Assembly: GCA_949710005.1 (NCBI GenBank)
Contig: OX453278.1
Coordinates: forward strand, 5,976,097 to 6,040,096
Direction of reading: 5' to 3'
DNA from: Ricordea florida
Lineage: Eukaryota > Cnidaria > Anthozoa > Corallimorpharia > Ricordeidae
Length of the DNA: 64,000 nt
Numbering within the stretch: position 1 is the first letter of the stretch; every line of letters begins with the position of its first letter. Under the pieces are notes generated by a model. That model did no database searches, was not told the origin of the DNA, and saw nothing but the letters and a program-made list of their open reading frames with translations. A program made the position numbers and the translations under genes. Shown piece after piece: positions 1-10,486 of this stretch.

Positions 1-519
1 ATAAAGTGAAAAGTGTTTAATTGTTTGTTTATAAAACTCCTGATACAGCTAAAACTTGTCCAATGATAAACAGTCAATAAATGTTCGAAGTCCTTAGCGC
101 TTGTTGTGCTGTGACCTGACGCTAGCCTGGAGGTAGTCATATTCAAAAAGAGCACAATTCTGTTGCTCGTTCTATAAGCTGCAAGTCTCGAGAAGATGGC
201 GTGGCACTGGTCGACACCATCTTGTTGGTACAAGCGCGTGAACGGTCTCTGAACTTTAACTGCTCACCAGCTGTACTCAGTTCACACAGTTACAGAAATC
301 CTTCTCTCAAACACAAAGCAAATCATCACAATGCTTTTGAATTCTAAAATGTAGCACTAGAAATCTTTTGAGTGCTGAAATTTAGATCAAAGTTATGCAA
401 AAGGCTAAATAATGCTAGCAATTCTTTTTTACAGAAAAGGTGTGAAAAAAATGCTTGTTTAACAAAATAATGCCAAAAATGCTAGCATAATCGGGAAGGG
501 CTTAAAGCTTATTCGTCCA

Positions 520-735
520 TATCCCAACCGTCCCAATCCCTCCCTACCCCCACCAAATTACACCATACCCCCAGCCCACCCCACTTAATCCCTTCACACC
601 CCACCCCACCCTACCCCATTTTCTACAACCCACCCCCTCAAATCCAATTTGTCCATACCCCACCCCATTCCTTTCCATACAATTTCTCCATACCCTACCC
701 TACCTAATTCTTCCATGCCCCAACCTGATCCTATG
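520..735. repeat. C-rich low-complexity tract
   Basis: Dominated by short CCCCACC and CCATACCC-like words with almost no G on the + strand. It looks like a decayed simple repeat. It lies just 3' of the chitinase-like exon, probably inside its intron. Positions 1-519 show no gene or structure I can support. Confidence 0.6.
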
Positions 736-750
736 AAAAATAAACTTTAC

Positions 751-1160
751 CTTATAGCGGAATCGATAAATATTCTACGAGTTGCCGCAGACTGCACCAT
801 TTGTGAAAACGGACTAACCGAGCCACTCTCGTGCTTATAACCTCCGACTGCCAACAAAGTCTTCAATGCAGGATTCTTTGTTTTCAAATTATTAACCCGA
901 GTGTAGATTTGGTCGTCGTTCCATTTGTTCATGGCGATTTTGTGAGTTGCAGGGTCAATTCTGGCGAAGGCATACATGATGTGAGTACAGAGGAAAGGCT
1001 CGATGTCTTCAGGGTAAATTTTTGCTCCTTCAGGCCTGTACTGAGCCCAGTTGTGTAACAGTGGTGTACTGAGCCCAGTGGTGTAACACACACGGTAGTA
1101 GTCTTCGCCCTTGATTGTGACCGCCACAACGACGAGCAACAAAGTCCACAGGCTCCGCAT
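751..1160 (-). CDS. GH18 chitinase-like protein, first coding exon (host gene, partial)
   Basis: Reads on the minus strand from ATG at 1160. The N-terminus is a typical secretory signal peptide (RSLWTLLLVVVAV). It is followed by a GH18 chitinase N-terminal strand pattern (YYRVCY, NWAQYRPEGAK), then LCTHIMYAFARID and KTLLAVGGY, the early beta strands of the TIM barrel. The catalytic DxxDxDxE motif is not present and would lie in a later exon. Near 751 the frame meets a good splice donor (AAG/GTAAAG), so the exon probably ends there and the gene continues off the left edge. An imperfect 28-bp tandem duplication at about 1038-1093 adds about ten residues between CY and NWAQY, which could disturb the first strand. 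The family call is fairly secure; whether the product works is unknown. Confidence 0.8.
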
Positions 1161-1318
1161 TATTTTTTTAACACTTCGAGTTTCACTGGAAAAAACAGAG
1201 AAAATTATGGCTTAAGTACATGGGGGACGGATAAAATTTAAATATTCTCGTGGCATCCGTTACAAATCTCTTAAAAGCACCAACTACAACTTATTTTTTA
1301 AATAAACAAAGTTAAAGA

Positions 1319-1690
1319 TCTGTTCAGTAACTTTTCAAAGAATGGCCACACCGCATGGTTTGATCCAGAGAGGGAAATTTAAAGCCACACTGTATAAAAC
1401 AAACAGTACCAAAGTGCAGTACTGTTCAATAGCTTTCCAAAGAATGGTCACACTGCATGGCTTGATCCGCAGATGAAAACGTTAGAACCACACTGTATAG
1501 TAAAACAAACAGTACCACAGTACAGTACTGTTCAGTAGCTTTACAAATGGTCACACTGCATGGTTTGATACACAGATGAAAAAGTTAGAACCACACCGGC
1601 TGTATAGTACCACACACAGTACCACAGTACAGTAATGTTCAATAGCTTTCCAAAAATTAGTCACAATACATGGTTTGATCAACAAATATA
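1319..1690. repeat. Tandem repeat, about 105-120 bp unit, about 3.4 copies
   Basis: Successive copies share TGTTCARTAGCTTTCCAAAG, a CACACTGCATGGTTTGATC block, and an AACCACACTGTATAG...ACAGTACCACAGTACAGTA block. Copies are diverged by point changes and small indels, so the array is old. It lies upstream of the chitinase-like exon. Confidence 0.75.
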
Positions 1691-2034
1691 ATGATAATGA
1701 ATCTATATAGCGCACTTTTTCATATGAATATGTTCAAAGGCGCTTTACACTTCTATTGGGTGAGATCGGAGGTCAGCATGTAAAGGCGCCTCTGGCTGCC
1801 GCTATCAGTCCATATATGATCTCATCAACCCACCCAACCCATGCATGAATTGTCAGATGAAACCAGACGCAGAGATAGACCACCACACCGGGAACTACGT
1901 GCCCTTCTCTTTTCGAACAGTGTGTGGGTTCTTTAACGTCCCACAGATTATTAGGAACAAGTGTTGTGAGACGGGTCCCACGTTTTATCGTCCTTATCCA
2001 AGAAGACTAGAAAGTCTAACCATTTACATATATC

Positions 2035-2068
<34 letters not shown>

Positions 2069-2298
2069 TTGATAGCGACGTTAAATTTTGATACCAATTA
2101 TTTCTTCTCACGAATTATTCTATATTAAGCTATGTCACATAGAAGGATGAATACTACCACAGACTGTTTAACAAGCGATAATACAATAACGGTATAATAC
2201 AAATGCCTAATCATTGGTAAACAGGTTGCGGTCATCTTTTTTATATAACAGGTTACCATAGCAATATTATGACCTGTCGAAAACACCTTTAAATTTAG
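1691..2298. other. Host intergenic sequence with dispersed-repeat character
   Basis: No convincing gene. Words such as TATATAGCGCAC and CAAAGGCGCTTTACA resemble dispersed repeats common in invertebrate genomes. An open frame of 75 codons at 1845-2072 shows no recognisable domain and is probably repeat-derived. Confidence 0.4.
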
Positions 2299-2580
2299 CT
2301 TTAAGCTGTAATAACTCAAAAACGAGCTTGGTGACCCCCATGTTTTATTACTGAATCGTAATAAGTATGATAAGATGCAACTTTTTGCATCAATTTAAGG
2401 TGGCTCTGAACCCACTCCAAAGAATTTTTTTAAACTTTGCAAAACGTTGCATCTTATCATGCGTATTACAATTCAATAATAAAAAATGGGGGTCACCGAG
2501 CTCGTTTTTGAGTTATTAGAGCTTAAAGCTATGTCTTGGATGGTGCTGGAAACTGTTTTGAGCCACCTTAAATGTGATCT
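2299..2580. repeat. Foldback (MITE-like) inverted repeat
   Basis: Left arm at about 2300-2380 (AGCTTTAAGCTGTAATAACTC then ACGAGCTTGGTGACCCCCAT) is matched in reverse complement by the right arm at about 2445-2532. A second inverted pair (AAGGTGGCTC at 2397 and GAGCCACCTT at about 2556) lies around it. The structure would form a long hairpin, as in non-autonomous DNA transposons. Confidence 0.75.
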
Positions 2581-2773
2581 TCTATTCATCTTCATCAACG
2601 GATGAAGCATGGCGGGTTTTCAGTGGTCTAAAGTCAAGTGATACAGATTCTGGTAGTCAGTATATTGTAACTATATTCAAACTGGAGAGAAGCATAGAAA
2701 AAGTATCAGTAAGGCAGGTTAAAAATATCCGTCACCCGTGACGGTAAACTAAAAAAAATTCAAAAAACTCGAT

Positions 2774-3250
2774 CTACTTGGAATCGCCGGAGCTCCGGAA
2801 GTTTATTTCTCGAACACAAATCGACCGAGCTACACAGCTCGTAAAGTTTGTTTTTCCGCCACAAATCATGGGCGCCTGAGCTACGCAACTCAGTAACTTT
2901 GTTTTACGGCCACAAATCATGGCCGGCCGAGCTACACTGCTCGTAAAGTTTCTTTTACGGCCACAAATCATGGCCGCCTGAGTTACACAACTCAGTAATT
3001 TTGTTTTACGGCCACAAATCTTGGCCGGCCGAGCTACACAACTCGGTAGGTAACATTCCTTGCGAACTAAAACCGAAGTGCGATGACGGAATTCTTCCTC
3101 GGCATTCAACGTGACACAGTAGCTCTTTCTTCTCGAACGTGGCCGACTTGACAAAACAGATCCCACATTTGCCTTCAGAGTCACAAAAGAATTCGTACAC
3201 GCTTCTTTAAGACATCCATAAATACTGCCTAAAACACTTTTTAACACCAT
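2774..3250 (-). other. Open frame built largely on a 51-bp tandem repeat
   Basis: A 158-codon frame. Its C-terminal half repeats a 17-residue unit around SCVARPAMICGRKTKL about five times. This reflects a 51-bp nucleotide tandem repeat at about 2806-3060 (ACGGCCACAAATCATGGCC plus GAGCTACAC). Since 51 is divisible by three, the repeat keeps any frame open. The upstream part overlaps another Cys-containing frame at 3006-3200. I do not recognise a protein family and suspect the frame is an accident of the repeat; a short host exon cannot be excluded. Confidence 0.35.
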
Positions 3251-3607
3251 TATCTCTGCTTTGGGAAACTCTCAGAAACATAATGTGAACACTTACCGTT
3301 CGCCGTCCCTTACGCTCGCTAATATAAACTAATTTTGGTCTTGAGGCATCAATACCGCATGATATTGACGGCTAGTTGGAAGAAAATATATTCCGTATTT
3401 TGCGGAGTCACGTAGCGACGGAGCCCAATACGAAGAATATATTTTCTCCCAACGCCGTCAATACATCCATAAATACTGCCTAAAACACTTTTTAACACCA
3501 TTATCTCTGCTCTGGGAAACTCTCAGAAACATAATGTGAACACTTACCGTTCGCCGTCCCTTACGCTCGCTAATATAAACTAATTTTGGTCTTGAGGCGT
3601 CAATACC
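3218..3607. repeat. Duplicated host unit with foldback, interrupted by element A
   Basis: A block of about 145 bp (CATCCATAAATACTGCC to GAGGCRTCAATACC) occurs twice, at about 3218-3357 and about 3465-3607. It is separated by a foldback at about 3363-3464 whose arms read GACGGC...AGAAAATATATTC and its reverse complement. A second copy of the foldback sits just right of element A (22189-22287). A therefore landed at the equivalent point in the second unit of a host duplication. Confidence 0.75.
3603..3607. repeat. Target-site duplication of element A, left copy
   Basis: ATACC directly precedes the left TIR and recurs directly after the right TIR at 22175-22179. Five bp is within the range made by retrovirus-type integrases, although Polintons are usually described with 6 bp. 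Confidence 0.75.
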
Positions 3608-3778
3608 AGAGAGAGGGAAAACTACGGGGCTGGGCCAGCAAAAATTCGTGAAAAAAATCGCGAAAAATTCGTGAAAAAATTTATAAAAAAAAAAATTTGA
3701 ATTTTTAATTATGGTTTAAAGACAAAATTATAATTAATATAAATAATGGAAAACATGAATATTGACCAATTAAAAGAT
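3608..3778. repeat. Element A left TIR
   Basis: Starts AGAGAGAGGGAAAACTACGG and contains the small palindrome GCTGGGCCAGC. It extends through a promoter-like TTTAAAGA and into the first about 11 codons of the zinc-repeat gene. It pairs with 22004-22174 without length difference. Confidence 0.9.
3715..3722 (+). promoter_or_regulatory. TTTAAAGA motif before zinc-repeat gene
   Basis: Lies inside the left TIR, 24 nt before the ATG at 3746. Its mirror copy at 22060-22067 serves PolB, so the two end genes share one duplicated promoter. Confidence 0.6.
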
Positions 3779-4120
3779 GAAGTTTATGAACGATCCAGAT
3801 TGTTAAAAACAGAGCTTTCTCAAAAATTGTTTGATATGAAAATTACCATACCAAATGAAATTGTATTATCTAAAGTAAAAAATAAATATAATTGCGTTCA
3901 TGGAAAGTATAAATATCGATGTAAAGAGTGTAAAGGATCTCAAATGTGCATTCATGGAAAGTATAAATATCGATGTAAAGAGTGTGGAGGTTCACAAATA
4001 TGCGAACATGTAAGGGTTAAATATCAGTGTAAAGAGTGTGGAGGATCACAAATATGCGAACACGGTAAACAAAAAGCTTCTTGTAAGGAATGTAGAATAA
4101 AAAGTAGAAATGAATTATGA
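3746..4120 (+). CDS. Small protein with four CxH...CKEC zinc-type repeats
   Basis: 124 residues. Residues 1-28 resemble the N-terminus of the element's own PolB because the TIR covers both starts. From about residue 50 there are four tandem repeats of the pattern C-x-H-G-x-K-x4-C-K-E-C with GGSQIC linkers. Each repeat offers three Cys and one His, a probable zinc site; the third repeat has EHVRVK instead of HGK. Similar Cys/His repeats occur in algal and other large DNA virus proteins (family knowledge, function unknown). The gene stands alone at the TIR opposite PolB, where element C has its own SAP-like gene. A nucleic-acid-binding role is inference only. The frame is intact. Confidence 0.75.
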   Translation: MENMNIDQLKDEVYERSRLLKTELSQKLFDMKITIPNEIVLSKVKNKYNCVHGKYKYRCKECKGSQMCIHGKYKYRCKECGGSQICEHVRVKYQCKECGGSQICEHGKQKASCKECRIKSRNEL

Positions 4121-4371
4121 TTAAGTTATATAACGCAATCAAGTGTTATATAACAAAAATTTGCATTGACGTAATCACATTCCTGAGCGACGTTAGAAAC
4201 CGACCTTTTTAAAGTAAACATAAAATCTACTTTTCGATTTCAAATCCACTTTACATTTTGCTTGTTGCTATGTCGTAAAAGTATGCAATCTATTGTTCTA
4301 CACGTGAACACTAATCCAAAAACAATGATAATCACGTGAAATTTCCGCTTTGCGGGGAGATCTTTGACCGA
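4121..4371. other. Intergenic region of element A
   Basis: No gene seen between the zinc-repeat gene and the displaced tail of the WPQQ-motif gene. The two genes converge here. A short GC-rich patch (TTTCCGCTTTGCGGGGAG) lies at about 4340-4360. Confidence 0.6.
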
Positions 4372-4422
4372 TTACCGAAATAGATACCACGCTAACCCTC
4401 CACTGATAATTATAAATGTTAA
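4372..4422 (-). pseudogene. Displaced 3' tail of element A WPQQ-motif gene
   Basis: On the minus strand this piece continues, in frame across the TTAA site, the coding sequence that ends at 8212-8215 on the far side of transposon B. It encodes a short hydrophobic stretch ending in an aromatic-Leu-Phe-Arg terminus and a TAA stop at 4372-4374. The element C homologue likewise ends in a hydrophobic tail with Leu-Phe-Arg, which supports this reading. Confidence 0.7.
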
Positions 4423-4517
4423 AGGGACACTGTCACGGTTTGCGCATGCTCGCGCGGGCGATCCAAACTTGAAAAAGTCAGCCTGACTTTTTCAAGTTCT
4501 GCATTCACAAATTCAAG

Positions 4518-5345
4518 ATGGCGTCGAGAAGTGGAGGATCCGGTCATGGCGGTAAACGTAACAATTCGGGGCGAAAACGAAAACTTCAAGACAGGGATGA
4601 ATATAGGAAAGCGTGGTTTAGAAACCACAAGCGTATTTATTTGGAAGAAAAGATATTTAAGTCGTGGCTACAAGCAAAATATGATGCTGGCTACGAGTCA
4701 TTCAGTGATAGCGACTTCACGTCACATTTGTTGTCTCTCGAATATCGTCGAAGGTAAGACTTGCATTAATAACCGTTTGTTTTATGTTCCTTGTAAAGTT
4801 TCATTTACGTTATCAAGTTATTGTTTTTTTTTTCTTTCAGGGAAATGGAAGATATTTTGAGTGTCTCAACAGCTGCGTTTGCCGAACGAAAACAACACGT
4901 ACGTAACACGTGCGATTGCTGAAAGTGTTACTATCCTTCCAAAGAAAAATATAACAAATGTAGAGTGTATATATGATATGTTTTGCCAAAACCTTCAACT
5001 CGTAAAAAGGGCATATTTTCTTACTAAATGTATCCTAGTATGTATTTTGCATGTTGAAAGTTTGTACAAAATTATTTTCGCTTCATGTGGAAATACAGAT
5101 CACAGTTTTCCTGGTGTTCCATTTTACATTATTAAAACATGGGAATAATTTAAAATGACAATTATTCTGCAATATTAGTTGCATGTTTGTGATGGTTTTG
5201 TATGTGTTGCTCATGTATTAAAAATGTTATCTTTGCCAATACGTTTTAGGGAGCTCTTTGACCTTGCCATTAGAGAACTGAACCAGGATAACATTCACAA
5301 TCAAAATGAAAGAGAAAGTGACTCTGATGTTTCAAATATCTATTT
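4518..5345 (+). pseudogene. Element B left gene: spliced fragment, function unknown
   Basis: Exon 1 (4518-4753) begins with a basic, Ser/Gly-rich stretch (MASRSGGSGHGGKRNN) and a charged region with YRKAWFRNHKRIYLEEKIF. A good donor (AAG/GTAAGA) at 4754 and acceptor (TTTCTTTCAG) ending at 4840 define an 87-bp intron. Exon 2 (4841-4898) is followed by another donor (GTACGT), and a third possible exon starts at about 5250 after TTTTAG. The pieces look like the first exons of a transposon-encoded or captured gene. I recognise no domain. A candidate further exon lies at about 5930-6160. Confidence 0.5.
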
Positions 5346-5895
5346 TCCTTCATACTTCTTTGAAGACCTGTTGTGTTAGATGTTTCATGTTAGGCTAGAA
5401 TAAGTGAATGAGAATAACATAACTTGTAAAAATGGGTGAAATTCAGTTTTAGTGAAATATTCACATGATAATTATTGTTATTTTTGGTCAGCCTTTATTA
5501 TGTATGGTTATTATGACAGTGCTTCCACCTTTACTCTGTATTTGTGTTTCCATTTATTCTTAGTGTGGATTACAATCAAAATGCTGATTTTTATGTTAGA
5601 AGGATGATAAAGTGACTCTGATGTTTCAATGTAGGTATTTTTCTTCATACCTCTTTGAAGAATAATTATTGTTGTGTTAAACATGCAATGTTAGGCTCGA
5701 ATAAGTAAAATGAGAATAGCATAACTTGTAAAAATGGGTGGAATTCAGTTTTAGTGAAATCTTCACATGATTTAATATTTGCTATTTTTACTCACCCTTT
5801 ATTATGTATGGTTATTATGACAGTGGTCCCCTCTTTACACTGTATTTGTGTTTCTATTTTTCTCAGTGTGCATTACAGCACAAATGCTGATTTGC
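5315..5895. repeat. Internal direct duplication in element B, about 290-bp period
   Basis: The stretch from AAAGTGACTCTGATGTTTCAA through GTAAAAATGGGTG, TTATGTATGGTTATTATGACAG and TGTATTTGTGTTTC occurs twice in tandem, at about 5315-5605 and 5607-5895, with point differences. It copies the end of a candidate exon plus its intron. Confidence 0.75.
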
Positions 5896-6199
5896 CTATG
5901 GCAAGGATGATGAACTCCTGCTACTTGATACATAAGTGGGTACTGGTGATGGTCAGGAAAATCAGGGTGATGTTGTTGTCAGTGTTGCAACCAAAACAAC
6001 TGCAGCAAGTATGGAGGAGCATGGAAACATGTCACTCAATGCAAGCGACCCATGTCTCTTGGCACCCACAATTGCTCCTTCATCAAAGGACAAAAGTAGG
6101 TTTTATCTGCATTTCAAGCCTGCAGCAAGTGCCACCGAGGAACGTAGTGAGAACCCTCCATCCAAAGAACAGCAAAATGGTACAGCACCATGACAATAA

Positions 6200-7870
6200 A
6201 AAACTCTGCATGAATGTGCAGATATTATCCTTTGTAGTTGCAGTGTATAGACCCCTTTCAGAAATTCCCCTGCGTCATGGGGGTTATGTTATATTTTGAA
6301 GCCTTTAATATGCAATAATTACTTTTTCCAAAAGGGACTGTGCTTTGATATTCACTGTTGTTATGACAATTTGAGCAAAAGTCATTGTCAGAGTTCCATG
6401 TTCACATTTATAAATATAAGATTTTCTAAATTACTGATGAATACATAGCTATGCTTATTATTGTTTCATTTATTCAAATAAATCAATACATAAGACATTG
6501 CCCAAATCTGATTTTGGGATAGCAAGTTATGTAATAATTATTCAATAATAAATATGAATATCTAGAATGCACTCATTTACATGTGATATGACCAAGTGCA
6601 CACTATACCAAATTGGTAAGAGAAATAAATAAAAGCATGTTGAAATATCATCACTGCAAGAAACATGTTTTGGAAGACTTTGTAACAAGCGAGTAGTGCT
6701 CTCTCAACAGTTAATGTTCCCAATACCCCATATAAATCCCAGTGACTGATTGGTATCCCAAGCTCTAATTTTTAATACAACGCATGAAGGACACATGCCT
6801 ATTTTCTTTGACCAAATAACTATGTCAGGCCAATATAAATTGACAATAGGCAGTTTTCCTGAATGTGCAAGTACTACTACCTTGGCTGTCATTCTTAATG
6901 TCACCTACACTTCTAATAGCAAGTTCAAGGACATCAGTATCAGGGTATAACTTTGCAAAGTGGGATGTGGTTGTTATGCACTTGCTCTGCTGACTGCATT
7001 TGTTTTCTATGGCCCGTGACATGGTTCTGTACATAATTATCACAGACACACAAAGCTATTGCCATTGTGCTCAGTGGTGGGGCAGGGTTGGCCGTAGCTG
7101 TAGCTGTCTGGATTACCTCAGCTTATCATTGCATCATCCAGGGTGAAAATGAACTCCTGTTGGTATTTCAAAAGACTTCATTAAAATCAAGTTCACAAAA
7201 TAATCCAAATAATTATAATAGAATCAGTGGTAGCAATGCATGAGTAGCAATGTGTAGCTCTACAGGTAACTCAAATACATGGCAACACAGCAATCGGAAA
7301 GACAATAAACTTACTATTCCAGTGAACTGTCATAAAGTTGACAGGAGAAAATACTGTCATAATTTATACCATAAATATTTACTTGCAAATGTACTGCCTG
7401 CAACATGCAGATGTGCTTCTGTCCTTTTAGGGATTATACAGTGCTTTCATGCCCATGGCAAATGCAAAAACAATGGACATATCTAGTTTACCGACTGATA
7501 AAGCAGAATAAACTGCATGACATCAGTGCAAAACAACAAACCAATAAATGGAGTAAGAAATTATTGTGAATCTATTAATAAAAATAAGTATTCAGATAAA
7601 ATCTATAAAAATCAGTGCGTCAAAAAAGGCCAAGCAAAAGGAAAGTACCTTCACATCGTTATTCTCTTTGATTTTTTGTTGTTCCTCTGTATCAACGTCC
7701 AAAGAACCTGATTGTAGACGAAATCCTTCAATTCTTGGTCTCACTCTTCGTGCACGTGTATCGGTTACAGAGGCGAATCTTGCGAGTCCTGAAAATGTAG
7801 CTAGTACAATTATAAAGAAATTCTCTTTTTCCCAGCTTTAAAAAACAGACAAGCGAATTTTTTAAAAATT
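6200..7870. other. Interior of element B without clear coding
   Basis: AT-rich with only short open frames on both strands and no recognisable domains. A frame at 7250-7486 contains a few Cys and His but no motif I can name. Confidence 0.5.
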
Positions 7871-7884
7871 CAACTGCATGCATA

Positions 7885-8150
7885 CCTTATTTCTCCAAGG
7901 TTTATTTGTGGTTCCACATTTGCAATCGATGCCGCAAAGCACATTTCTTCCTTCCCAAGGGCATCCGCTAGAACTATTTTCCTTTCACTTCGTAGTGGAA
8001 GCACTTTTACACTTGCAGAAAGTAGACATAGCTTCCAAAGGAAACAGACTCTTCAATCACTGGAATTTCAAAAGAACCGGTAAAATGCAAAATAGATGCA
8101 AATTATTTTCACTTGCCGGCAACTCAATCATGGCGGACGAAAAAAAAACG
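7885..8150 (-). pseudogene. Element B right gene fragment, Cys-rich
   Basis: On the minus strand a short frame with CKCK, then after an in-frame stop a segment with GCPW...VLC...DCKCG and a splice-donor-like AAG/GTATGC near 7885. The CxC...GCP...C...CxCG arrangement resembles Cys-rich zinc domains found in some transposon proteins (family memory, not verified). The stop shows it is broken here. Confidence 0.35.
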
Positions 8151-8215
8151 AAGTCTCCCGTGGTGATATAAGTGCGCTCTACTGCGCAAGTCAACCCGTG
8201 ACAGTGTCCCTTTAA

Positions 8216-9736
8216 TATACGCACTTCGTGCTCGCTTTGTGCATTGGTTTCATGTTGCGTAGTCACGTCCTGACCTTCGGTCGGCTTTTCATTTTGTGTT
8301 GGAGAGATTTTTGGTTTCGGATTTGTCTCAACTATTGAATGAGGTAACTTTAACTTTGAAGATCCCATGTTATGACTTATTCCAACCGGTTTTGATTCAG
8401 TGTTTAGGGAATTATTCGCTCCAAATTTCATATCATTAGTCGCTTTCATAAGTTTGTTATTATATCCAACCACGCTTTCTGTGTTTATGATCATATTACT
8501 TGGCATCAACCACAAACCAGGAGCAATAGCTAAATCAAGCCGTAATTTCGCTTCTTGTACAGCTAATTGATATCTTTGGATAGAGCTAGAAATGTCATTC
8601 TCAATAACACTACTCTCAAATAAAGCTAAGAATTCTTGTTGCGTCTCGATTGCTCCACCACCATTACCATAAATCGAATTTCTTGTGTTAACTTGTGCTC
8701 CTAATATACAATAAACAAAAGCTTCAGCGGATCGATTCAATCTACCGAGTCCAGCTTTAGTGAGTCCATGCCCACTTGTTGGGATAAACCAAGCATATTT
8801 GAAATCGGCAAAGTCATCATTACGAATAAATGAGATAAGATTACCATTTTCTTTCTTACCACCGTCATCAGCAAATTTACTACCTTCACCTGGCCATTGA
8901 TCTGCTTCTTTATCATAATTCCTTATAATATGTACATTTTGATATCCCCCTCCTTTTCCATAATATCCTGCGCCATAATCAAGAAATATATCTCCCAATC
9001 CCACGTTTCTACCACCTTTCCATCTAAAGTCTGAGTTTTTTGATATGCTAAATTCTGCACACAATCGTTGATATGCTACTTTACTATAGGGATTATTATT
9101 TATTACAAAGGTTTGCTCATCAGGTAAAGGAAGGCTTAATTCATACAGTATTCGTCTTATTGTAAAATATATATGAAACTTAATGAAGCTATTCACTACT
9201 TTAGGATAATTTAGACTTTCAAAAGGACTAATCCCACAACCAGATGTTGCACACCAAACTGCAAAGTTAAGTTGTTGAGGCCAATAGTTCATATCAGGTC
9301 CGTTCAACCATTTTCTACTTTGTTTACCAAACTTGAAAGTCACAACTTGATTGGTAAAAACATCACGCATCTTTGCTGTGAATTTCTTTGTATTTGAAAC
9401 ATATATATCTAGTGAGGTTAGCATTTTTGTTATGTCACTTGTAAAGTCATCAAAGTTAATAGCTGGTATAGGATAACTTTGGTTAGTCATGGTTAAACTC
9501 TTTGGGAATGAACTCAAGTTATTCGATTCACTCAGACCTAAATCTTGCCATAATAATGTTTTCAAATTATTAGAAAGATTTTCAGTCCATGTTTTCCCAG
9601 TAGGATCATCATTAGACATGATTGTTGTTCCATTAACTTTCCACTTAATATATCCTCCAAATGAATCATTAATAAATGTAAATTTATCAAGGTTAACATT
9701 TGGATAACGATTTTTAAAATCCATCCATAGTGTCAT
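8216..9736 (-). pseudogene. WPQQ-motif protein, element A, split by transposon B
   Basis: About 507 codons remain from ATG 9736 to the TTAA site. Beyond it the frame runs into transposon B and stops at 8057, so the product would carry an unrelated tail. Core motifs shared with the D and C homologues: YWPQQLNFAVWCATSGCGIS (residues about 147-166), IKFHIYFTIRRILYEL, NNPYSKVAYQRLCAEF, DFRWKGGRN, GLTKAGLGRLNRS, QRYQLAVQEAKLRLDLAIAP, and MIINTESVVGYNNKL. A low-complexity Pro/Thr/Glu-rich region precedes the break. The function is unknown. Conservation in all element types and adjacency to capsid-type genes suggest a virion or assembly role. TCTAAAGA lies 29 nt upstream. Confidence 0.8.
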
Positions 9737-9764
9737 TTTATTACTTTTAGAATAATATGAAAAG

Positions 9765-9772
9765 TCTTTAGA
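9765..9772 (-). promoter_or_regulatory. TCTAAAGA motif before WPQQ gene (A)
   Basis: Reads TCTTTAGA on plus; 29 nt before the ATG at 9736. Same motif and spacing as at the other A/D/E genes. Confidence 0.6.
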
Positions 9773-9874
9773 CTAGATAACCTCTTTTCTAATATCCGCC
9801 GGAAGGCGGGGCCCAGCTTCGCTGAATACCTGCAAAACAATTACATCCTACATCAGTTTTCTCATATGAAATTT

Positions 9875-10471
9875 TTAATGAGCGGGAGTGGTTAACTCTT
9901 TTAATAGATCTGCACGAACTTCTCTTCTTATCTGCGACATGTTTAAGTTTTTTTCTGTATCTCTCCTAAATTTTTGGCGAACTTCTAGTTTTAGTTTTTG
10001 GAACTTTTCCAACTCTGCTAAAATTATAGAAAATTCTTGATCAGATATAACATTATCTTTCAAAGCCTTTGAAACCAAGTCGTTAATGGTGTTTAATTTT
10101 GATTTTGCTATGGAAACAGTCTGTTCATGTTTACTAACTTTATTTGAAAGTCTTTTTGATGCTGCACCAAATCCAACAGATACTCCACCACAAATTCCGC
10201 CTACAACACCCAACGGAACACCAATAATAGCTCCAAAACCGGTAAGAGAAGTTCCAAGTCCGCTTGCGGATAGAATAATTGAAAGCACTCCACTACAAAC
10301 ACTGATTTTTGTAAATATTCCTCTTGCTCTATTGTATTTTTTCCTTACATCTTCATAATGTTTAATTTCTCTCTCAAGATTTTGTAATACTTCACTTGAT
10401 TTTTGTAGTCTGAAATTGACTGGATCTGAATTATTAGGTAATCCAGGATAAATTCTATTGTAGTCACCCAT
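9875..10471 (-). CDS. p22, glycine-rich hydrophobic protein (A)
   Basis: 198 residues. The N-terminal third is polar and helical (IKHYEDVRKKYNRARG). Residues about 60-105 form a long Gly/Ala/Val-rich hydrophobic stretch (GLGTSLTGFGAIIGVPLGVV) that could insert in membranes as one or two segments. The C-terminal half has heptad-like helices (NTINDLVSKALKDN, ISDQEF). Homologues in D, E and C keep all three zones. The gene lies between the penton-like and WPQQ genes, as in the other elements. Function unknown; a membrane-active virion component is plausible. Intact. Confidence 0.8.
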   Translation of the reverse strand: MGDYNRIYPGLPNNSDPVNFRLQKSSEVLQNLEREIKHYEDVRKKYNRARGIFTKISVCSGVLSIILSASGLGTSLTGFGAIIGVPLGVVGGICGGVSVGFGAASKRLSNKVSKHEQTVSIAKSKLNTINDLVSKALKDNVISDQEFSIILAELEKFQKLKLEVRQKFRRDTEKNLNMSQIRREVRADLLKELTTPAH

Positions 10472-10486
10472 ATTGTATTTTACTAC

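Larger units (their letters stand above)
4423..8211. mobile_element. Element B: DNA transposon with TTAA target duplication, nested in A
   Basis: 3,789 bp. Ends are AGGGACACTGTCACGG and its exact reverse complement, flanked by TTAA at 4419-4422 and 8212-8215. TTAA duplications are typical of piggyBac and Kolobok superfamilies; I could not identify a transposase catalytic core, so the superfamily is open. Contents are intron-containing fragments of one forward gene at the left end and a Cys-rich fragment on the minus strand at the right end. Internal stops suggest a decayed or non-autonomous copy. Confidence 0.85.

Noticed and set aside
3006-3200. Cys-containing frame overlapping the 51-bp repeat region as a gene
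   Set aside because: Short, overlapped by another frame, partly inside a duplicated repeat, and without a recognisable domain.
4423-8211. Element B as part of the virus
   Set aside because: It has its own inverted ends and TTAA duplication, interrupts a viral gene in frame, and contains intron-like signals absent from the viral genes.
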